Numbered from the stretch's first letter, positions 43,954 to 53,488 are shown. The stretch is 64,000 nucleotides of DNA from an uncultured Oscillospiraceae bacterium (GCA_947169975.1 CAMVRT010000002.1:62001-126000), one strand, 5' to 3'. The notes: a model not told the origin generated them from the sequence alone. Translations and numbers: made by a program.

Positions 43954-44403
43954 ATGGAATTGAAGATCAAGGCGCTGTCGCCCCGCATCGGGCGGGACAT
44001 TCCTGCGCCCCGTTTTGCCACCCCCGGCGCCGCCGCCATGGATCTGTGCGCCTGCGTGGATGAACCCGTCACGCTGGCGGCAGGCCAGCGTGCGCTGATC
44101 CCCACCGGGATTGCCATCGCTCTGCCGGACGCGCAGCACGTGGCGCTGGTGTTCGCCCGCAGCGGGCTGGGCATCAAAAAAGGCGTGTGCCTGTCCAACG
44201 GCGTCGGCGTCATCGACAGCGACTATCGCGGCGAGATCGGCGTGGGGCTGGTGAACCTGTCCGGCGAGAGCTACACCGTGCAGCCCGGGGACCGCATTGC
44301 ACAGCTGATGGTGGTGCCGGTGGTGCAGCCAACCCTATCCTTTGTGGATGCGCTGGATGAGACGGAGCGGGGTCAGGGCGGCTTCGGCTCCACGGGGCGG
44401 TGA
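43954..44403 (+). CDS. dut: dUTP diphosphatase
   Basis: Trimeric dUTPase that keeps uracil out of DNA and supplies dUMP. It has 149 residues with the five family motifs in order: AAMDLCAC, ARSGLG, GVIDSDYRGEIGV, GDRIAQLMV and the C-terminal RGQGGFGSTGR, which closes over the active site. AGGAG lies upstream of the ATG. It is first in a run with maf, mreC, mreD and PBP2. Confidence 0.96.
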   Translation: MELKIKALSPRIGRDIPAPRFATPGAAAMDLCACVDEPVTLAAGQRALIPTGIAIALPDAQHVALVFARSGLGIKKGVCLSNGVGVIDSDYRGEIGVGLVNLSGESYTVQPGDRIAQLMVVPVVQPTLSFVDALDETERGQGGFGSTGR

Positions 44404-44408
44404 GCGCC

Positions 44409-44990
44409 ATGGCAAGAATCGTGCTGGCCTCCGCCTCTCCCCGGCGGCAGGAGCTGCTGCGCCGTATCGGTGTGACCGATTTTACCGTCCGGGTACCCCA
44501 CGTGGAGGAATACTATCCCGACGACCTGACGCCGCCGGAAATCGTCACCTACATCTCCCGGGAGAAATCTTTTGCTGTGGATTCTGCCCCCGACGAGATC
44601 GTCATTACCGCCGACACCATGGTGTTTCTGGACGACGCCCGGCTGGGAAAGCCCCGGGACGAACAACACGCCCTGGCAATGCTTTCCGCTTTACAGGGCC
44701 GCTGCCACACGGTTTGCACCGGCGTCACCGTGCGACAGGGCGACCGGGCCGTCAGCGACGTTCAGTCCACCCTTGTCTATTTTCGTCCCGCCGGCCGGGA
44801 CGAGCTTCTGGCCTATATCGCCGGCGGCGAGCCCATGGACAAGGCCGGTGCATACGGCGTCCAGGGTCAGGGCGCGCTGCTGGTGGAGCGCATTGACGGC
44901 GACTTTTTCAACGTCATGGGCCTGCCTGTGGCGCTGCTGGAACGCATGTTGGCCGGGTTCGGCGTACATTTGCTGTCTCCCAAGGAGTAA
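44409..44990 (+). CDS. maf: Maf-family nucleotide pyrophosphatase
   Basis: Hydrolyses non-canonical or excess nucleoside triphosphates (dTTP/UTP type). It has 193 residues. ASASPRRQELLRRIG is the phosphate-binding N-terminus, VITADTMVFLD carries the conserved Asp, GKPRDEQHALAMLSAL follows, and AGAYGVQGQGALLVERIDGDFFNVMGLP is diagnostic. The ATG at 44409 is preferred over the GTG at 44400, which overlaps dut. maf next to mreC is a conserved order. Confidence 0.94.
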   Translation: MARIVLASASPRRQELLRRIGVTDFTVRVPHVEEYYPDDLTPPEIVTYISREKSFAVDSAPDEIVITADTMVFLDDARLGKPRDEQHALAMLSALQGRCHTVCTGVTVRQGDRAVSDVQSTLVYFRPAGRDELLAYIAGGEPMDKAGAYGVQGQGALLVERIDGDFFNVMGLPVALLERMLAGFGVHLLSPKE

Positions 44991-44992
44991 CT

Positions 44993-45826
44993 ATGAAGGG
45001 TTTTTTCACCAAAAACGGGATATTGCTGCTCTCTGCCGTCACCATTGTGGCGGTGGTCATGTGCGTCGTTGCCGCCCTTACCAGCGGCACCGGGTTTTTG
45101 CATAACGCGGCGGGCATCCTCGTCTCGCCCTTCCGCAGTCTGGGCGCCACTGTGTCCGGCTGGGTACAGGACGTAGGCGGGCATTTCCGCAGCGTGGAGG
45201 ATCTGCGCCGGGAAAATGCGGCGCTGCGGAAAGAGAACGCGGAGCTGCAGGAGCAGAACCGTCGGGCTCAGAACGACAGTGAGGAGAATCAACGGCTGCG
45301 CAATGTGTTGGAGCTGCGGCAGCAGCGGCAGGATTTCCAGCTGGAATCCGCCCGCGTCACCGAGCAGAGCATGTCAAACTGGGCCTCCGCCCTGACGCTC
45401 AGCAAGGGCACTTCCTCCGGCGTGGCCATCGGCAACTGCGTTATCGACGAGTACGGCTACCTGGTGGGCGTCATCACCGACGCAGGGCTCAACTGGAGCA
45501 CCGTTACCACCGTTATTGACCCGGAGTCTCAGCTGGGCGCCGCCGTGTTCCGCACCCGGGAGCCGGCGGTTGTCAGCGGGGATCTGCGGCTCATGAGCCA
45601 GGGAAAGCTGAAGCTGGACTATGTGCAGGGCGATCTTATCAACGGAGATCTGATCGTCACCTCCGGTCTGGGGGGTTACTTTCCTCCCGACCTGGTGATC
45701 GGTACGGTGGAGGATGTACTGGCCAACGAGAGCGGTATGGGAAAATACGCCGTTCTGACGGCGAAAACGGATCCCAACAGCCTGTCCCAGGTCTTTATTA
45801 TCACAGGCTTTGACGTGGTGGAGTGA
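44993..45826 (+). CDS. mreC: Rod shape-determining protein MreC
   Basis: Bitopic scaffold of the elongasome. It has 277 residues: one membrane segment (about 8-28), a coiled coil (about 65-105, RRENAALRKENAELQEQNRR), then two beta domains with NWASALTLSKGTSSGVAIGNCVI and a C-terminal VEDVLANESGMGKYAVLTAKTD. The ATG is two bases after the maf stop. No mreB gene precedes it. Confidence 0.93.
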   Translation: MKGFFTKNGILLLSAVTIVAVVMCVVAALTSGTGFLHNAAGILVSPFRSLGATVSGWVQDVGGHFRSVEDLRRENAALRKENAELQEQNRRAQNDSEENQRLRNVLELRQQRQDFQLESARVTEQSMSNWASALTLSKGTSSGVAIGNCVIDEYGYLVGVITDAGLNWSTVTTVIDPESQLGAAVFRTREPAVVSGDLRLMSQGKLKLDYVQGDLINGDLIVTSGLGGYFPPDLVIGTVEDVLANESGMGKYAVLTAKTDPNSLSQVFIITGFDVVE

Positions 45827-45835
45827 GGAACGGCC

Positions 45836-46342
45836 ATGAACCAGAGGAACATTTGGTATCGCTGGCTGTTCTACGGCCTGGCGGCGGAGCTATTTCTCAT
45901 TCTGCAGGCGGTGGTGCTGTGGCGGATCCGCTTTTGGGGCATTCATCCGTTCCTGCCTCCGGTGCTGGTGGCTGTGGCCGCGTCATGGGAGAGCCGGCAG
46001 GAGGGTCTGTGCGCCGCCGCCGTGTTCGGTCTGCTGTGCGACCTGACCATGACGCCGCCGATCCCCTGCTTTTACGTGCTGACCTTCGTCACCACTGCGT
46101 TTCTGGCCGGTCTGGTGGCAAAACGCTGGATCCAGCCGGGCTTTATCTGCGCCCTCGCCATGTCTCTGGTGGCTATCTTCATCAACGGGGCGACCCAGGC
46201 GCTGATGCTGTCCTTCCGCGGCGTCTACGATCCGGCCGCTGCGGTCTCTATCCTCGGGCGGGAGCTGCTGCTCACCGCACCGCTGATCCCCTTTGTCTAT
46301 CTGCTGTTCCGGCGGATCCACCGGCGTTTCCCGGCAGAATAA
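45836..46342 (+). CDS. mreD: Rod shape-determining protein MreD
   Basis: Membrane partner of MreC and PBP2. It has 168 residues and about five hydrophobic segments, as in the family. There is little sequence signature, but the position between mreC and the class B PBP settles it. GAGG lies before the ATG. Confidence 0.85.
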   Translation: MNQRNIWYRWLFYGLAAELFLILQAVVLWRIRFWGIHPFLPPVLVAVAASWESRQEGLCAAAVFGLLCDLTMTPPIPCFYVLTFVTTAFLAGLVAKRWIQPGFICALAMSLVAIFINGATQALMLSFRGVYDPAAAVSILGRELLLTAPLIPFVYLLFRRIHRRFPAE

Positions 46343-46429
46343 TACGGTTTACGACGACCGCGATCCGCGAATCAGCGCTTTACTTTTCTCAACACTTTTT
46401 AACGGGGATTTGTATTGGGGAGTTTTGTC

Positions 46430-48451
46430 ATGAATCACAATCCGTTAAAACCGAAACTGGCGGCGGTTGCCGTGTTTTTTTCCCTGTTTTTGCTGGTTTT
46501 CGTCGCCACGCTCTATAATACACAGATCATTCACGGCACGGAGTATCAGGCCCAATCCCGCACCAGCAACACCACAACCCAGGAGGTATACGCCTCCCGC
46601 GGTATCATCACCGACCGGAACGGAAAGCTGCTGGTGGGCAACCGCCTGACCTATACCCTCACCCTGTCTGCCGACGCGTTCAGCGACGACGCGCAGGCCA
46701 ATGACCTTATCAGCCGCCTGATCCGGCTATGCGGGGAAAATGACACGGTATGGAATGACTCCCTGCCCATCTCCGCAGAGCCGCCCTTTCAGTATCTTTC
46801 CGCCTCTTCCTCTGCCAACAAAGCCTTTGCCGCGTTTCTCAAGGAGAATAACATCACCCGGACGGGAGAGGGTACTCTGCCGGCAGCGCAGGTCATTGCA
46901 CGGCTGCGGGTCTTGTTCGGCATCCCCTCCCATCTGTCCGATCTGGAGGCCCGGCAGATCATCGGCGTGCGTTATGAGCTGTCGCTCCAGCCCTCCTATC
47001 TGTTTGCCGGCGACGTGCCCGTGGCGCTCATCAGCCAGATCGTGGACGGGCAGTTTCCCGGCGTGACCACCGGCACCGCCTCAGCCCGTGAGTACTATAC
47101 CCCCTATGCCGCCCATATTCTGGGCCGCATCTCCCGCATCTATGCCGAGGACTGGGATAAATACCGGGAATTGGGCTATTCTATGAACGCTCTGGTGGGC
47201 TCCAGCGGCGTGGAGGCCGCCTTCGAGAACTATCTCCACGGCACTGACGGCACACGGCTCATCACCACCGACGAAAACGGACGCATTACCGGCGAGCTGT
47301 ACTCTGTTCCGCCCCAGCCGGGCAACGCGGTGGCTCTGACCCTGGATATCGATCTGCAGCGGGACGTGGAGGAGACCCTGGGCCGCACCATTGACGCCAT
47401 GATTGCCAGCGACGGGATCCAGCGGGGCGGCGGCGCAGCCGTCATCAAGGTGGGTACCGGCGAAGTGCTGGCTCTGGCTTCCTATCCCACATACGATCTG
47501 GCCCATTTTGATCAGATTTACAACGACCTGCTGGAGGATCCCCGGCTGCCCATGTTCAACCGAGCCACCGACGGCGCCTATGCGCCCGGCTCCACCTTCA
47601 AGCCCTGCACAGCGGTGGCCGCGCTGGAAAGCGGGATCATTTCCCCCTCCACTACCATTCGCACAAAGGGAATCTATACCTATTACGCTTATCCCCAGCC
47701 CACCTGCTGGATCTACGGTATGTACGGCGGCAACCACGGCAGCATCAATGTAAGCCAGGCGCTTACCGTATCCTGCAACTACTTTTTTTTCGAGGTAGGC
47801 CGCCTGATGGGCATTGAAACCCTGGATAACTACGCCACCCAATTCGGTCTGGGACAGCACACCGGCATCGAGATCGGCGATTCCGCCGGCGCACTGGCTT
47901 CGCCGGAGTACGCCGCCTCCCATGACCTGGACTGGACCGACGGCCAGACCCTCACCGCCTCCATCGGCCAGAGCTACAATCTGTTCACCCCTCTGCAGCT
48001 GGCAAACTATACCGCCACCCTGGCCTCCGGCGGCGAGCACTACCGGGCGCACCTGCTCAAGGACGTGAAAACCTATGACAATTCCCAGCTGGTGATGGTC
48101 TGTGACGAGGATCCCCTCAATGTGGTGGAGATGAGCGAGAGTACCAAGCAGGCGGTCCGCCTGGGTATGCGCAATCTGGTGCTCCACGGCAGCATCTCCT
48201 CCCTGTTCACCCGCTGCATCGTCCCCGCCGCCGCCAAGACCGGCACTGCCCAGGTGGGCACCGAGATCAACAACGGCGTTCTGGTGGCCTACGCGCCCTA
48301 TGACAATCCCGAAATCGCCGTGGCAGTGGTCATTGAAAAGGGCGGCGGAGGTTACTATCTGGGCAACACCGTGGTGGATATTATCAACTCCTACTTCGCT
48401 CGTGACGACAGCACCGCCGTAACCGCGGGCGAAAATACTCTGCTGAAGTGA
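46430..48451 (+). CDS. mrdA: Penicillin-binding protein 2 (class B transpeptidase, elongation type)
   Basis: DD-transpeptidase for cylindrical wall synthesis. About 673 residues: N-terminal membrane anchor (about 13-35), dimerisation/pedestal domain (about 50-290), transpeptidase domain with nucleophile S388 in GSTFK, SCN at about 447 and KTG at about 603. The ATG at 46430 follows GGGGAG; a TTG at 46415 is less likely. It ends the mreCD-PBP2 set; RodA is not adjacent. Confidence 0.93.
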   Translation: MNHNPLKPKLAAVAVFFSLFLLVFVATLYNTQIIHGTEYQAQSRTSNTTTQEVYASRGIITDRNGKLLVGNRLTYTLTLSADAFSDDAQANDLISRLIRLCGENDTVWNDSLPISAEPPFQYLSASSSANKAFAAFLKENNITRTGEGTLPAAQVIARLRVLFGIPSHLSDLEARQIIGVRYELSLQPSYLFAGDVPVALISQIVDGQFPGVTTGTASAREYYTPYAAHILGRISRIYAEDWDKYRELGYSMNALVGSSGVEAAFENYLHGTDGTRLITTDENGRITGELYSVPPQPGNAVALTLDIDLQRDVEETLGRTIDAMIASDGIQRGGGAAVIKVGTGEVLALASYPTYDLAHFDQIYNDLLEDPRLPMFNRATDGAYAPGSTFKPCTAVAALESGIISPSTTIRTKGIYTYYAYPQPTCWIYGMYGGNHGSINVSQALTVSCNYFFFEVGRLMGIETLDNYATQFGLGQHTGIEIGDSAGALASPEYAASHDLDWTDGQTLTASIGQSYNLFTPLQLANYTATLASGGEHYRAHLLKDVKTYDNSQLVMVCDEDPLNVVEMSESTKQAVRLGMRNLVLHGSISSLFTRCIVPAAAKTGTAQVGTEINNGVLVAYAPYDNPEIAVAVVIEKGGGGYYLGNTVVDIINSYFARDDSTAVTAGENTLLK

Positions 48452-48460
48452 GAACGCTGT

Positions 48461-50332
48461 ATGTCTGATCGTTTTATCTTTGATCCCCGCGATGAACGCT
48501 ACAAAACCCCATTCGGCGCCGTGAAGCGCGGCGGCGACGTGACCTTTACCCTGCGGCCTCTGGCCGGTGAGGGCTTCGTGGCCTGCGAGCTGCTGGCCGA
48601 CTGTGAATTTGCCGGCGAACAGCGCCTTGCCCCCCTCCGCGACGAGGGCGGGCACGGTGACCTGTTCAGCGGCGTCTTTACCGCGCCTGACACGCCCGAG
48701 CTGATCTGGTACGCCTTCCGCTTCATTCGGCAGGATGGCTCCTACGCCTTTTTCGGGCGCAACGGCTACTGCCCCCAGGAGCATCTGCAGCGCTGGCAGC
48801 TGACGGTTTATGACGAAACATTCGTGACGCCCCAATGGTTTGGCAACGGTGTGACATACCAGATTTTCCCAGACCGTTTTTGCCGTCTGGATCTGCCGGA
48901 TCCCACCGGCATGGTGGGTGAGCGCGCGGTGCACCAGGATTGGCGCGATCAACCGGTGTATCGGCCCAACGAGCGGGGCCAGATCACCAACAGCGACTTT
49001 TTCGGCGGCAGCCTGCAGGGCATTATCTCCAAACTGGACTACCTGGCGGAGCTGTCTGTCACCACGCTGTATCTGTGCCCCATTTTTGAGGCGGATTCCA
49101 ACCACCGCTACAATACGGCCGACTATCTGTCCATCGATCCCATGCTGGGCACAGAGGATGATTTTATTACACTGTGCCGGGCGGCTCATGAGCGTGGCAT
49201 GCGGGTGATGCTGGACGGCGTGTTCAATCACACCGGTTCCAACAGCCGTTATTTCAATGCGCTGGGTCACTATCCCCAGTTGGGTGCTGCCCAGAGTCAG
49301 AATTCCATTTTTTATCCCTGGTACTCCTTTCACCGCTGGCCGGACGAGTACGACGCCTGGTGGGGCGTACAGACACTGCCCGCCGTCAATGAAAACAACG
49401 AGGATTACCGCCGTTTTATTATCTCCGGGGAGAACAGCGTGATTCGTCACTGGATGCGCTGCGGCGCAGATGCCTGGCGGCTGGACGTGGCCGACGAGCT
49501 GCCCGACGACTTTATCGCCGAGATCCGCGCCGTGATGACGGAGGAAAAGCCGGACAGCTTCCTGCTGGGGGAGGTCTGGGAGGACGGCAGCAACAAGATC
49601 TCCTATTCCCGCCGCCGCCGCTATCTGCTGGGGGGCGAGACCAACGGCCTCATGAACTATCCCTTCCGCAGCGCGGCGCTGAGCTGGGTGGCCGGCGGTG
49701 ACGCCGCCGATTTTCGTGACGCCATGGAGACGCTGCGGGAAAACTATCCCCCCGCCGCCTTCTACTCCGCCCTGAATATTCTGGGTACCCACGACACGGT
49801 GCGGGTCCTGACCCTGTTGGGTGCCTCCCGCGGTGCCGAGACCGGCACCAAGGATCAGAGGGCGGCCTACCGCCTCAGTCCCGCCGAACGCATCCGCGGC
49901 TCCATGCGGCTGCGTCTTGCCGCCCTGCTGCTCTACGCCTTTCCCGGCTCGCCCACGATCTACTACGGGGACGAGGTAGGCATGGAGGGCTTTGAGGATC
50001 CGCTGAACCGGGGCACCTTCCCCTGGGGAAGTGAGGATGGCGCTCTTCTGAAGTATTTTCGCCGTTTGGGTGCTCTGCGGAAAGAACGCAGCTCCCTGCA
50101 GCGCGGCGGCATCACCTATCTGTACGCTCAAGGCGGCGGTCTGGTCTTTCGCCGGGAGACAGCGGAGGAGCAGACGCTTATTGCCCTCAACGCAGGTGAC
50201 GAGCCTCTGGAGCTGATGCTGCCCTGGCCGACCACCATTGCCGCCGACGCGTTGACCGGACAGCAATTCTTTGTCCGGGACGAGATGCTGCACCTGTCTG
50301 TGCCGCCTGTTTCCGGATTGATGTTGATCTGA
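48461..50332 (+). CDS. GH13 alpha-glycosidase (neopullulanase / cyclomaltodextrinase type)
   Basis: Intracellular alpha-glucan hydrolase (no signal peptide). It has 623 residues. An N-terminal CBM34-like beta domain (about 1-125) is typical of dimeric neopullulanases and cyclomaltodextrinases; the (beta/alpha)8 barrel follows with YQIFPDRF, DGVFNHTG, nucleophile D342 in WRLDVADE, acid/base E371 in LLGEVWED and D444 in GTHDT. A C-terminal beta domain ends it. The exact substrate (pullulan, cyclodextrin or maltooligosaccharide) is open. It lies 10 bases after PBP2, an unexpected partner. Confidence 0.9.
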   Translation: MSDRFIFDPRDERYKTPFGAVKRGGDVTFTLRPLAGEGFVACELLADCEFAGEQRLAPLRDEGGHGDLFSGVFTAPDTPELIWYAFRFIRQDGSYAFFGRNGYCPQEHLQRWQLTVYDETFVTPQWFGNGVTYQIFPDRFCRLDLPDPTGMVGERAVHQDWRDQPVYRPNERGQITNSDFFGGSLQGIISKLDYLAELSVTTLYLCPIFEADSNHRYNTADYLSIDPMLGTEDDFITLCRAAHERGMRVMLDGVFNHTGSNSRYFNALGHYPQLGAAQSQNSIFYPWYSFHRWPDEYDAWWGVQTLPAVNENNEDYRRFIISGENSVIRHWMRCGADAWRLDVADELPDDFIAEIRAVMTEEKPDSFLLGEVWEDGSNKISYSRRRRYLLGGETNGLMNYPFRSAALSWVAGGDAADFRDAMETLRENYPPAAFYSALNILGTHDTVRVLTLLGASRGAETGTKDQRAAYRLSPAERIRGSMRLRLAALLLYAFPGSPTIYYGDEVGMEGFEDPLNRGTFPWGSEDGALLKYFRRLGALRKERSSLQRGGITYLYAQGGGLVFRRETAEEQTLIALNAGDEPLELMLPWPTTIAADALTGQQFFVRDEMLHLSVPPVSGLMLI

Positions 50333-50341
50333 CAGCGATTT

Positions 50342-50377
50342 CCCCCTGTGTTTCACGTGAAACACAGGGGGTTTTTT
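50342..50377 (+). terminator. Terminator hairpin that contains a parS site
   Basis: A perfect 30-bp palindrome (50342-50371) followed by six T's (50372-50377), directly after the GH13 stop. The central 16 bases are the consensus parS, so the same DNA serves as an intrinsic terminator in RNA and as a ParB site in DNA. Confidence 0.88.
50349..50364. promoter_or_regulatory. parS centromere site 1
   Basis: TGTTTCACGTGAAACA, an exact match to the 16-bp bacterial parS. It lies 112 bases upstream of parA, and parS sites usually mark the origin-proximal part of the chromosome. Confidence 0.96.
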
Positions 50378-50475
50378 CGTCTTTCGCCAAAAAATGTCTT
50401 GATTGATTCCCGGTTTGTGATATACTGTATTTAACATAGGAAAGTATATCGTATTGCGGGACAGGAGGGCGCAGT

Positions 50476-51231
50476 GTGGCCAAGATCGTAGCGATTGTCA
50501 ATCAAAAAGGCGGCGTAGGAAAAACCACCACATGTGTCAATTTGACCGCTGCGTTAAAGCAGGCGGGCAAGCGGGTGCTGCTGTGCGATTTCGATCCCCA
50601 GGCCAACGCCACCTCCGGCATGGGTGTGGACAAAACCGTATCCAACGGTGTTTATGATGTGCTGATCAACGGAAAAGACATACATAACGCCATCGTCCCC
50701 ACCCGCTACGGCGATGTGCTGCCATCCAGCAAAGCGCTTGCCGGCGCCGGCATCGAGATGATCGAAATGGAAAACCGCCAGTTTTTGCTGAAAAAAGCCC
50801 TGGATCAGGTGCGCGACGACTATGATTTCATTTTTATCGACTGTCCTCCCTCTCTGGAGCTGTTGACCCTTAACGCCCTGTGTGCCGCGGACTCCCTGCT
50901 GGTGCCGGTACAGGGGGAATACTACGCTTTGGAAGGCCTCAGCGACCTGATGAATACGGTACGCATCGTGCGCAGGGGGATGAATCCCAATCTGAACATG
51001 GAGGGCGTGCTTTTGACCATGTTCGACGGGCGCACCAATCTGGCCATTCAGGTGGCCAGGGAGGTCAAGCGATTCTTCCCCGGCAAGGTGTACTCCACCG
51101 TGGTGCCCCGAAATGTGCGGCTCAGCGAGGCACCCAGCCACGGCAAGCCCATTACTGCATACGACCGTAGCTGTCGCGGCGCCGAGGCTTATACGGCGCT
51201 GGCCGCGGAGTTTTTAAAGAAGAATTCCTGA
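50476..51231 (+). CDS. parA: Chromosome partitioning ATPase ParA (Soj)
   Basis: Deviant-Walker ATPase that moves or regulates ParB-parS complexes and, in Bacillus, DnaA. It has 251 residues. Signature lysine K11 and P-loop KGGVGKTT (11-18), CDFDPQANAT, FIDCPPSL and the C-terminal SEAPSHGKPITAYD are all typical. The start is a GTG at 50476 behind AGGAGG. The gene is followed by parB with a 15-base gap. Confidence 0.96.
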   Translation: MAKIVAIVNQKGGVGKTTTCVNLTAALKQAGKRVLLCDFDPQANATSGMGVDKTVSNGVYDVLINGKDIHNAIVPTRYGDVLPSSKALAGAGIEMIEMENRQFLLKKALDQVRDDYDFIFIDCPPSLELLTLNALCAADSLLVPVQGEYYALEGLSDLMNTVRIVRRGMNPNLNMEGVLLTMFDGRTNLAIQVAREVKRFFPGKVYSTVVPRNVRLSEAPSHGKPITAYDRSCRGAEAYTALAAEFLKKNS

Positions 51232-51246
51232 AAGGAGTGATTATCC

Positions 51247-52116
51247 GTGGCAAACAATGCCAAAGGTCTCGGCAAGGGCCTGGGCGCTCTGCTGGGAGAC
51301 AATTTTTTGGACACTCCCGAGGAGAAGGAACGCCTCTACCTCCCCATTTCCCAGGTAGAGAGCTGCTCTGCCCAGCCCCGGAAGCAGTTTGACCCCGATG
51401 CTTTGGCCGATCTGGCCGATTCCATCCGCCAGCACGGCATTATTCAGCCGCTGACGGTGCGAAAGCTACAATCCGGCTACTATCAGATCATTGCCGGTGA
51501 GCGCCGCTGGCGCGCTGCCCGCATGGCAGGTCTGGACGAGGTGCCTGCCATCGTCATTGAGGCGGACGACCGCAAGGCCATGGAGCTGGCCATGATCGAG
51601 AACCTCCAGCGAGAGGATCTGAACCCCATGGAGGAGGCCGAGGGTTACCACACGCTGGTGAGCCAGTATGGCCTCACTCAGGAGCAGGCGGCATCCCAGG
51701 TGGGCAAATCCCGCAGCGCCGTGGCCAACGCCCTTCGGCTCCTGAACCTGACCCCCGCCGTCCGCACAATGGTGGAGGATGGCAAGCTTTCCGGCGGCCA
51801 TGCCCGGGCTCTGCTGCCTCTGGCCCCCACTGTACAGGAAAACGCCGCCGCCATCGTGGTGAAAAACGAGCTCTCCGTCCGCCAGACGGAATTGCTGGTG
51901 AAAAAGCTCACCGCCGAAAAGCGGACCAAGAAAGCGCCTACCACCGCCCTCACTGTCAATTACGCCGAGGAGGCCGCCCGTGAGCTTTCCAGCCGCCTGG
52001 GTCGTGGCTGCAAAATCGTCACCGGCCGTAAAAAGGGCCGCATTGAACTGGAATACTACGATCTGGACGATCTGAACAGCCTTATTGACGCCCTGTATAC
52101 CATGAAAAAGAAATAA
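51247..52116 (+). CDS. parB: Chromosome partitioning protein ParB (Spo0J)
   Basis: CTP-dependent DNA clamp that loads at parS. It has 289 residues: N-terminal ParA-stimulating segment (GLGKGLGALLGD), CTP-binding GERRWR at 84-89, helix-turn-helix with KSRS (R156), A162, N167 and G184, the Spo0J set for reading parS, and a C-terminal dimer domain ending DDLNSLIDALYTMKKK. The start is GTG at 51247 behind AAAGGAG. Two parS sites flank the parAB pair. Confidence 0.96.
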   Translation: MANNAKGLGKGLGALLGDNFLDTPEEKERLYLPISQVESCSAQPRKQFDPDALADLADSIRQHGIIQPLTVRKLQSGYYQIIAGERRWRAARMAGLDEVPAIVIEADDRKAMELAMIENLQREDLNPMEEAEGYHTLVSQYGLTQEQAASQVGKSRSAVANALRLLNLTPAVRTMVEDGKLSGGHARALLPLAPTVQENAAAIVVKNELSVRQTELLVKKLTAEKRTKKAPTTALTVNYAEEAARELSSRLGRGCKIVTGRKKGRIELEYYDLDDLNSLIDALYTMKKK

Positions 52117-52130
52117 CTGACGCCCCACGG

Positions 52131-52146
52131 CGTTTCACGTGAAACA
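52131..52146. promoter_or_regulatory. parS site 2 in the serS leader
   Basis: CGTTTCACGTGAAACA, 15 of 16 matches to consensus parS (first base differs). It lies between parB and serS, 20 bases before the serS start codon, so ParB loading here sits in transcribed DNA. Confidence 0.92.
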
Positions 52147-52165
52147 TCAAAGGAGAGACAACCCT

Positions 52166-53488
52166 ATGCTTGACATTCGTTTTCTGCGGGAAAACCCCGA
52201 GCTGGTCAAGGAGAACATTCGCAAGAAGTTTCAGAACGGCAAACTGCCCCTGGTGGATGAGGCTATCGCTCTGGACGCGGAGAAGCGATCCGCTATGGCG
52301 GAGACCGAGGCCCTGAAGGCCGAGCGCAACAAGCTCAGCAAGGCCAACGGTCCTTTGTACGGGCAGCTGAAAAAGTGCACGGATGAGGTCAAAAAGGCCG
52401 AATTACAGGCGCAAATCGACGCCAATAATGCCGCAGTCAAGGCAAACGCCGACCGCATGGCCCAGCTGGACGCCCGGATCGAGCAGGCCTCGGAGCAGCT
52501 GAACAAGATCATGATGGTCATCCCCCAGATGATCGATCCCAGCGTTCCCATCGGCCCGGACGACAGCTGCAACGTGGAGGTTCAGCGCTTCGGCGAGCCC
52601 AAGGTGCCTGACTTTGAAATCCCCTACCACACCGACATTATGGAACGCTTTGACGGCGTGGACATGGACGCCGCCGGCCGCGTCTCCGGCAACGGCTTCT
52701 ATTATCTCATGGGCGACATCGCCCGGCTTCACAGTGCCGTCACCGCCTATGCCCGGGATTTCATGATCAACAAGGGCTTCACCTACTGCATTCCCCCCTT
52801 CATGATCCGCGGCAACGTGGTTACCGGCGTCATGAGCTTTGCCGAGATGGACGCCATGATGTACAAGATCGAGGGCGAGGATCTCTATTTGATCGGTACC
52901 AGTGAGCACTCCATGATCGGCAAGTTCATCGACCAGATCATTCCGGAGGACAAGCTGCCCCAGACCCTCACCTCCTATTCCCCCTGCTTCCGCAAGGAAA
53001 AGGGCGCCCACGGCATCGAGGAACGGGGCGTGTACCGCATCCACCAGTTTGAAAAGCAGGAAATGGTGGTGCTGTGCCGTCCCGAGGAGAGCATGAAGTG
53101 GTACGAGCAGATGTGGCGCTACAGCGTGGAGCTGTTCCGCTCTCTGGACATTCCCGTACGGCAGCTGGACTGCTGCTCCGGCGATCTGGCCGACCTGAAG
53201 GTCAAGTCCTGCGACATCGAGGCCTGGTCTCCCCGCCAGCAGAAGTACTTTGAGGTCTGCTCCTGCTCCAACCTGGGCGACGCCCAGGCCCGCCGCCTGA
53301 AAATCCGCGTCAAGGGCGCTGACGGCAAGATGTATCTGCCCCACACCCTCAACAACACCGTGGTGGCGCCGCCCCGGATGCTCATCGCCTTCCTGGAGAA
53401 CAACCTCCAGGCCGACGGCTCCGTGCTGATCCCCGCCGCCCTGCGGCCCTATATGGGCGGCTGTGACCGTCTGGTCCCGAAGCATTGA
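52166..53488 (+). CDS. serS: Seryl-tRNA synthetase
   Basis: Class II aminoacyl-tRNA synthetase for serine. About 440 residues: N-terminal coiled-coil tRNA arm (about 30-105), motif 2 in SPCFRKEKGAHGIEERGVYRIHQF, motif 3 near LPHTLNNTVVAPPRMLIAFLEN. The ATG at 52166 follows AAAGGAG; a longer frame begins with a GTG inside the parS site and is rejected. The downstream SSNLGDAQARRLKIR stretch is standard. No T-box precedes this gene. Confidence 0.97.
   Translation: MLDIRFLRENPELVKENIRKKFQNGKLPLVDEAIALDAEKRSAMAETEALKAERNKLSKANGPLYGQLKKCTDEVKKAELQAQIDANNAAVKANADRMAQLDARIEQASEQLNKIMMVIPQMIDPSVPIGPDDSCNVEVQRFGEPKVPDFEIPYHTDIMERFDGVDMDAAGRVSGNGFYYLMGDIARLHSAVTAYARDFMINKGFTYCIPPFMIRGNVVTGVMSFAEMDAMMYKIEGEDLYLIGTSEHSMIGKFIDQIIPEDKLPQTLTSYSPCFRKEKGAHGIEERGVYRIHQFEKQEMVVLCRPEESMKWYEQMWRYSVELFRSLDIPVRQLDCCSGDLADLKVKSCDIEAWSPRQQKYFEVCSCSNLGDAQARRLKIRVKGADGKMYLPHTLNNTVVAPPRMLIAFLENNLQADGSVLIPAALRPYMGGCDRLVPKH

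Noticed and set aside
47081-50437. A 1118-residue open frame on the minus strand opposite PBP2 and GH13
   Set aside because: Composition is His/Gly/Val-rich with no domain; it is the antisense shadow of G+C-rich coding DNA. The plus-strand genes have ribosome-binding sites and full catalytic motifs.
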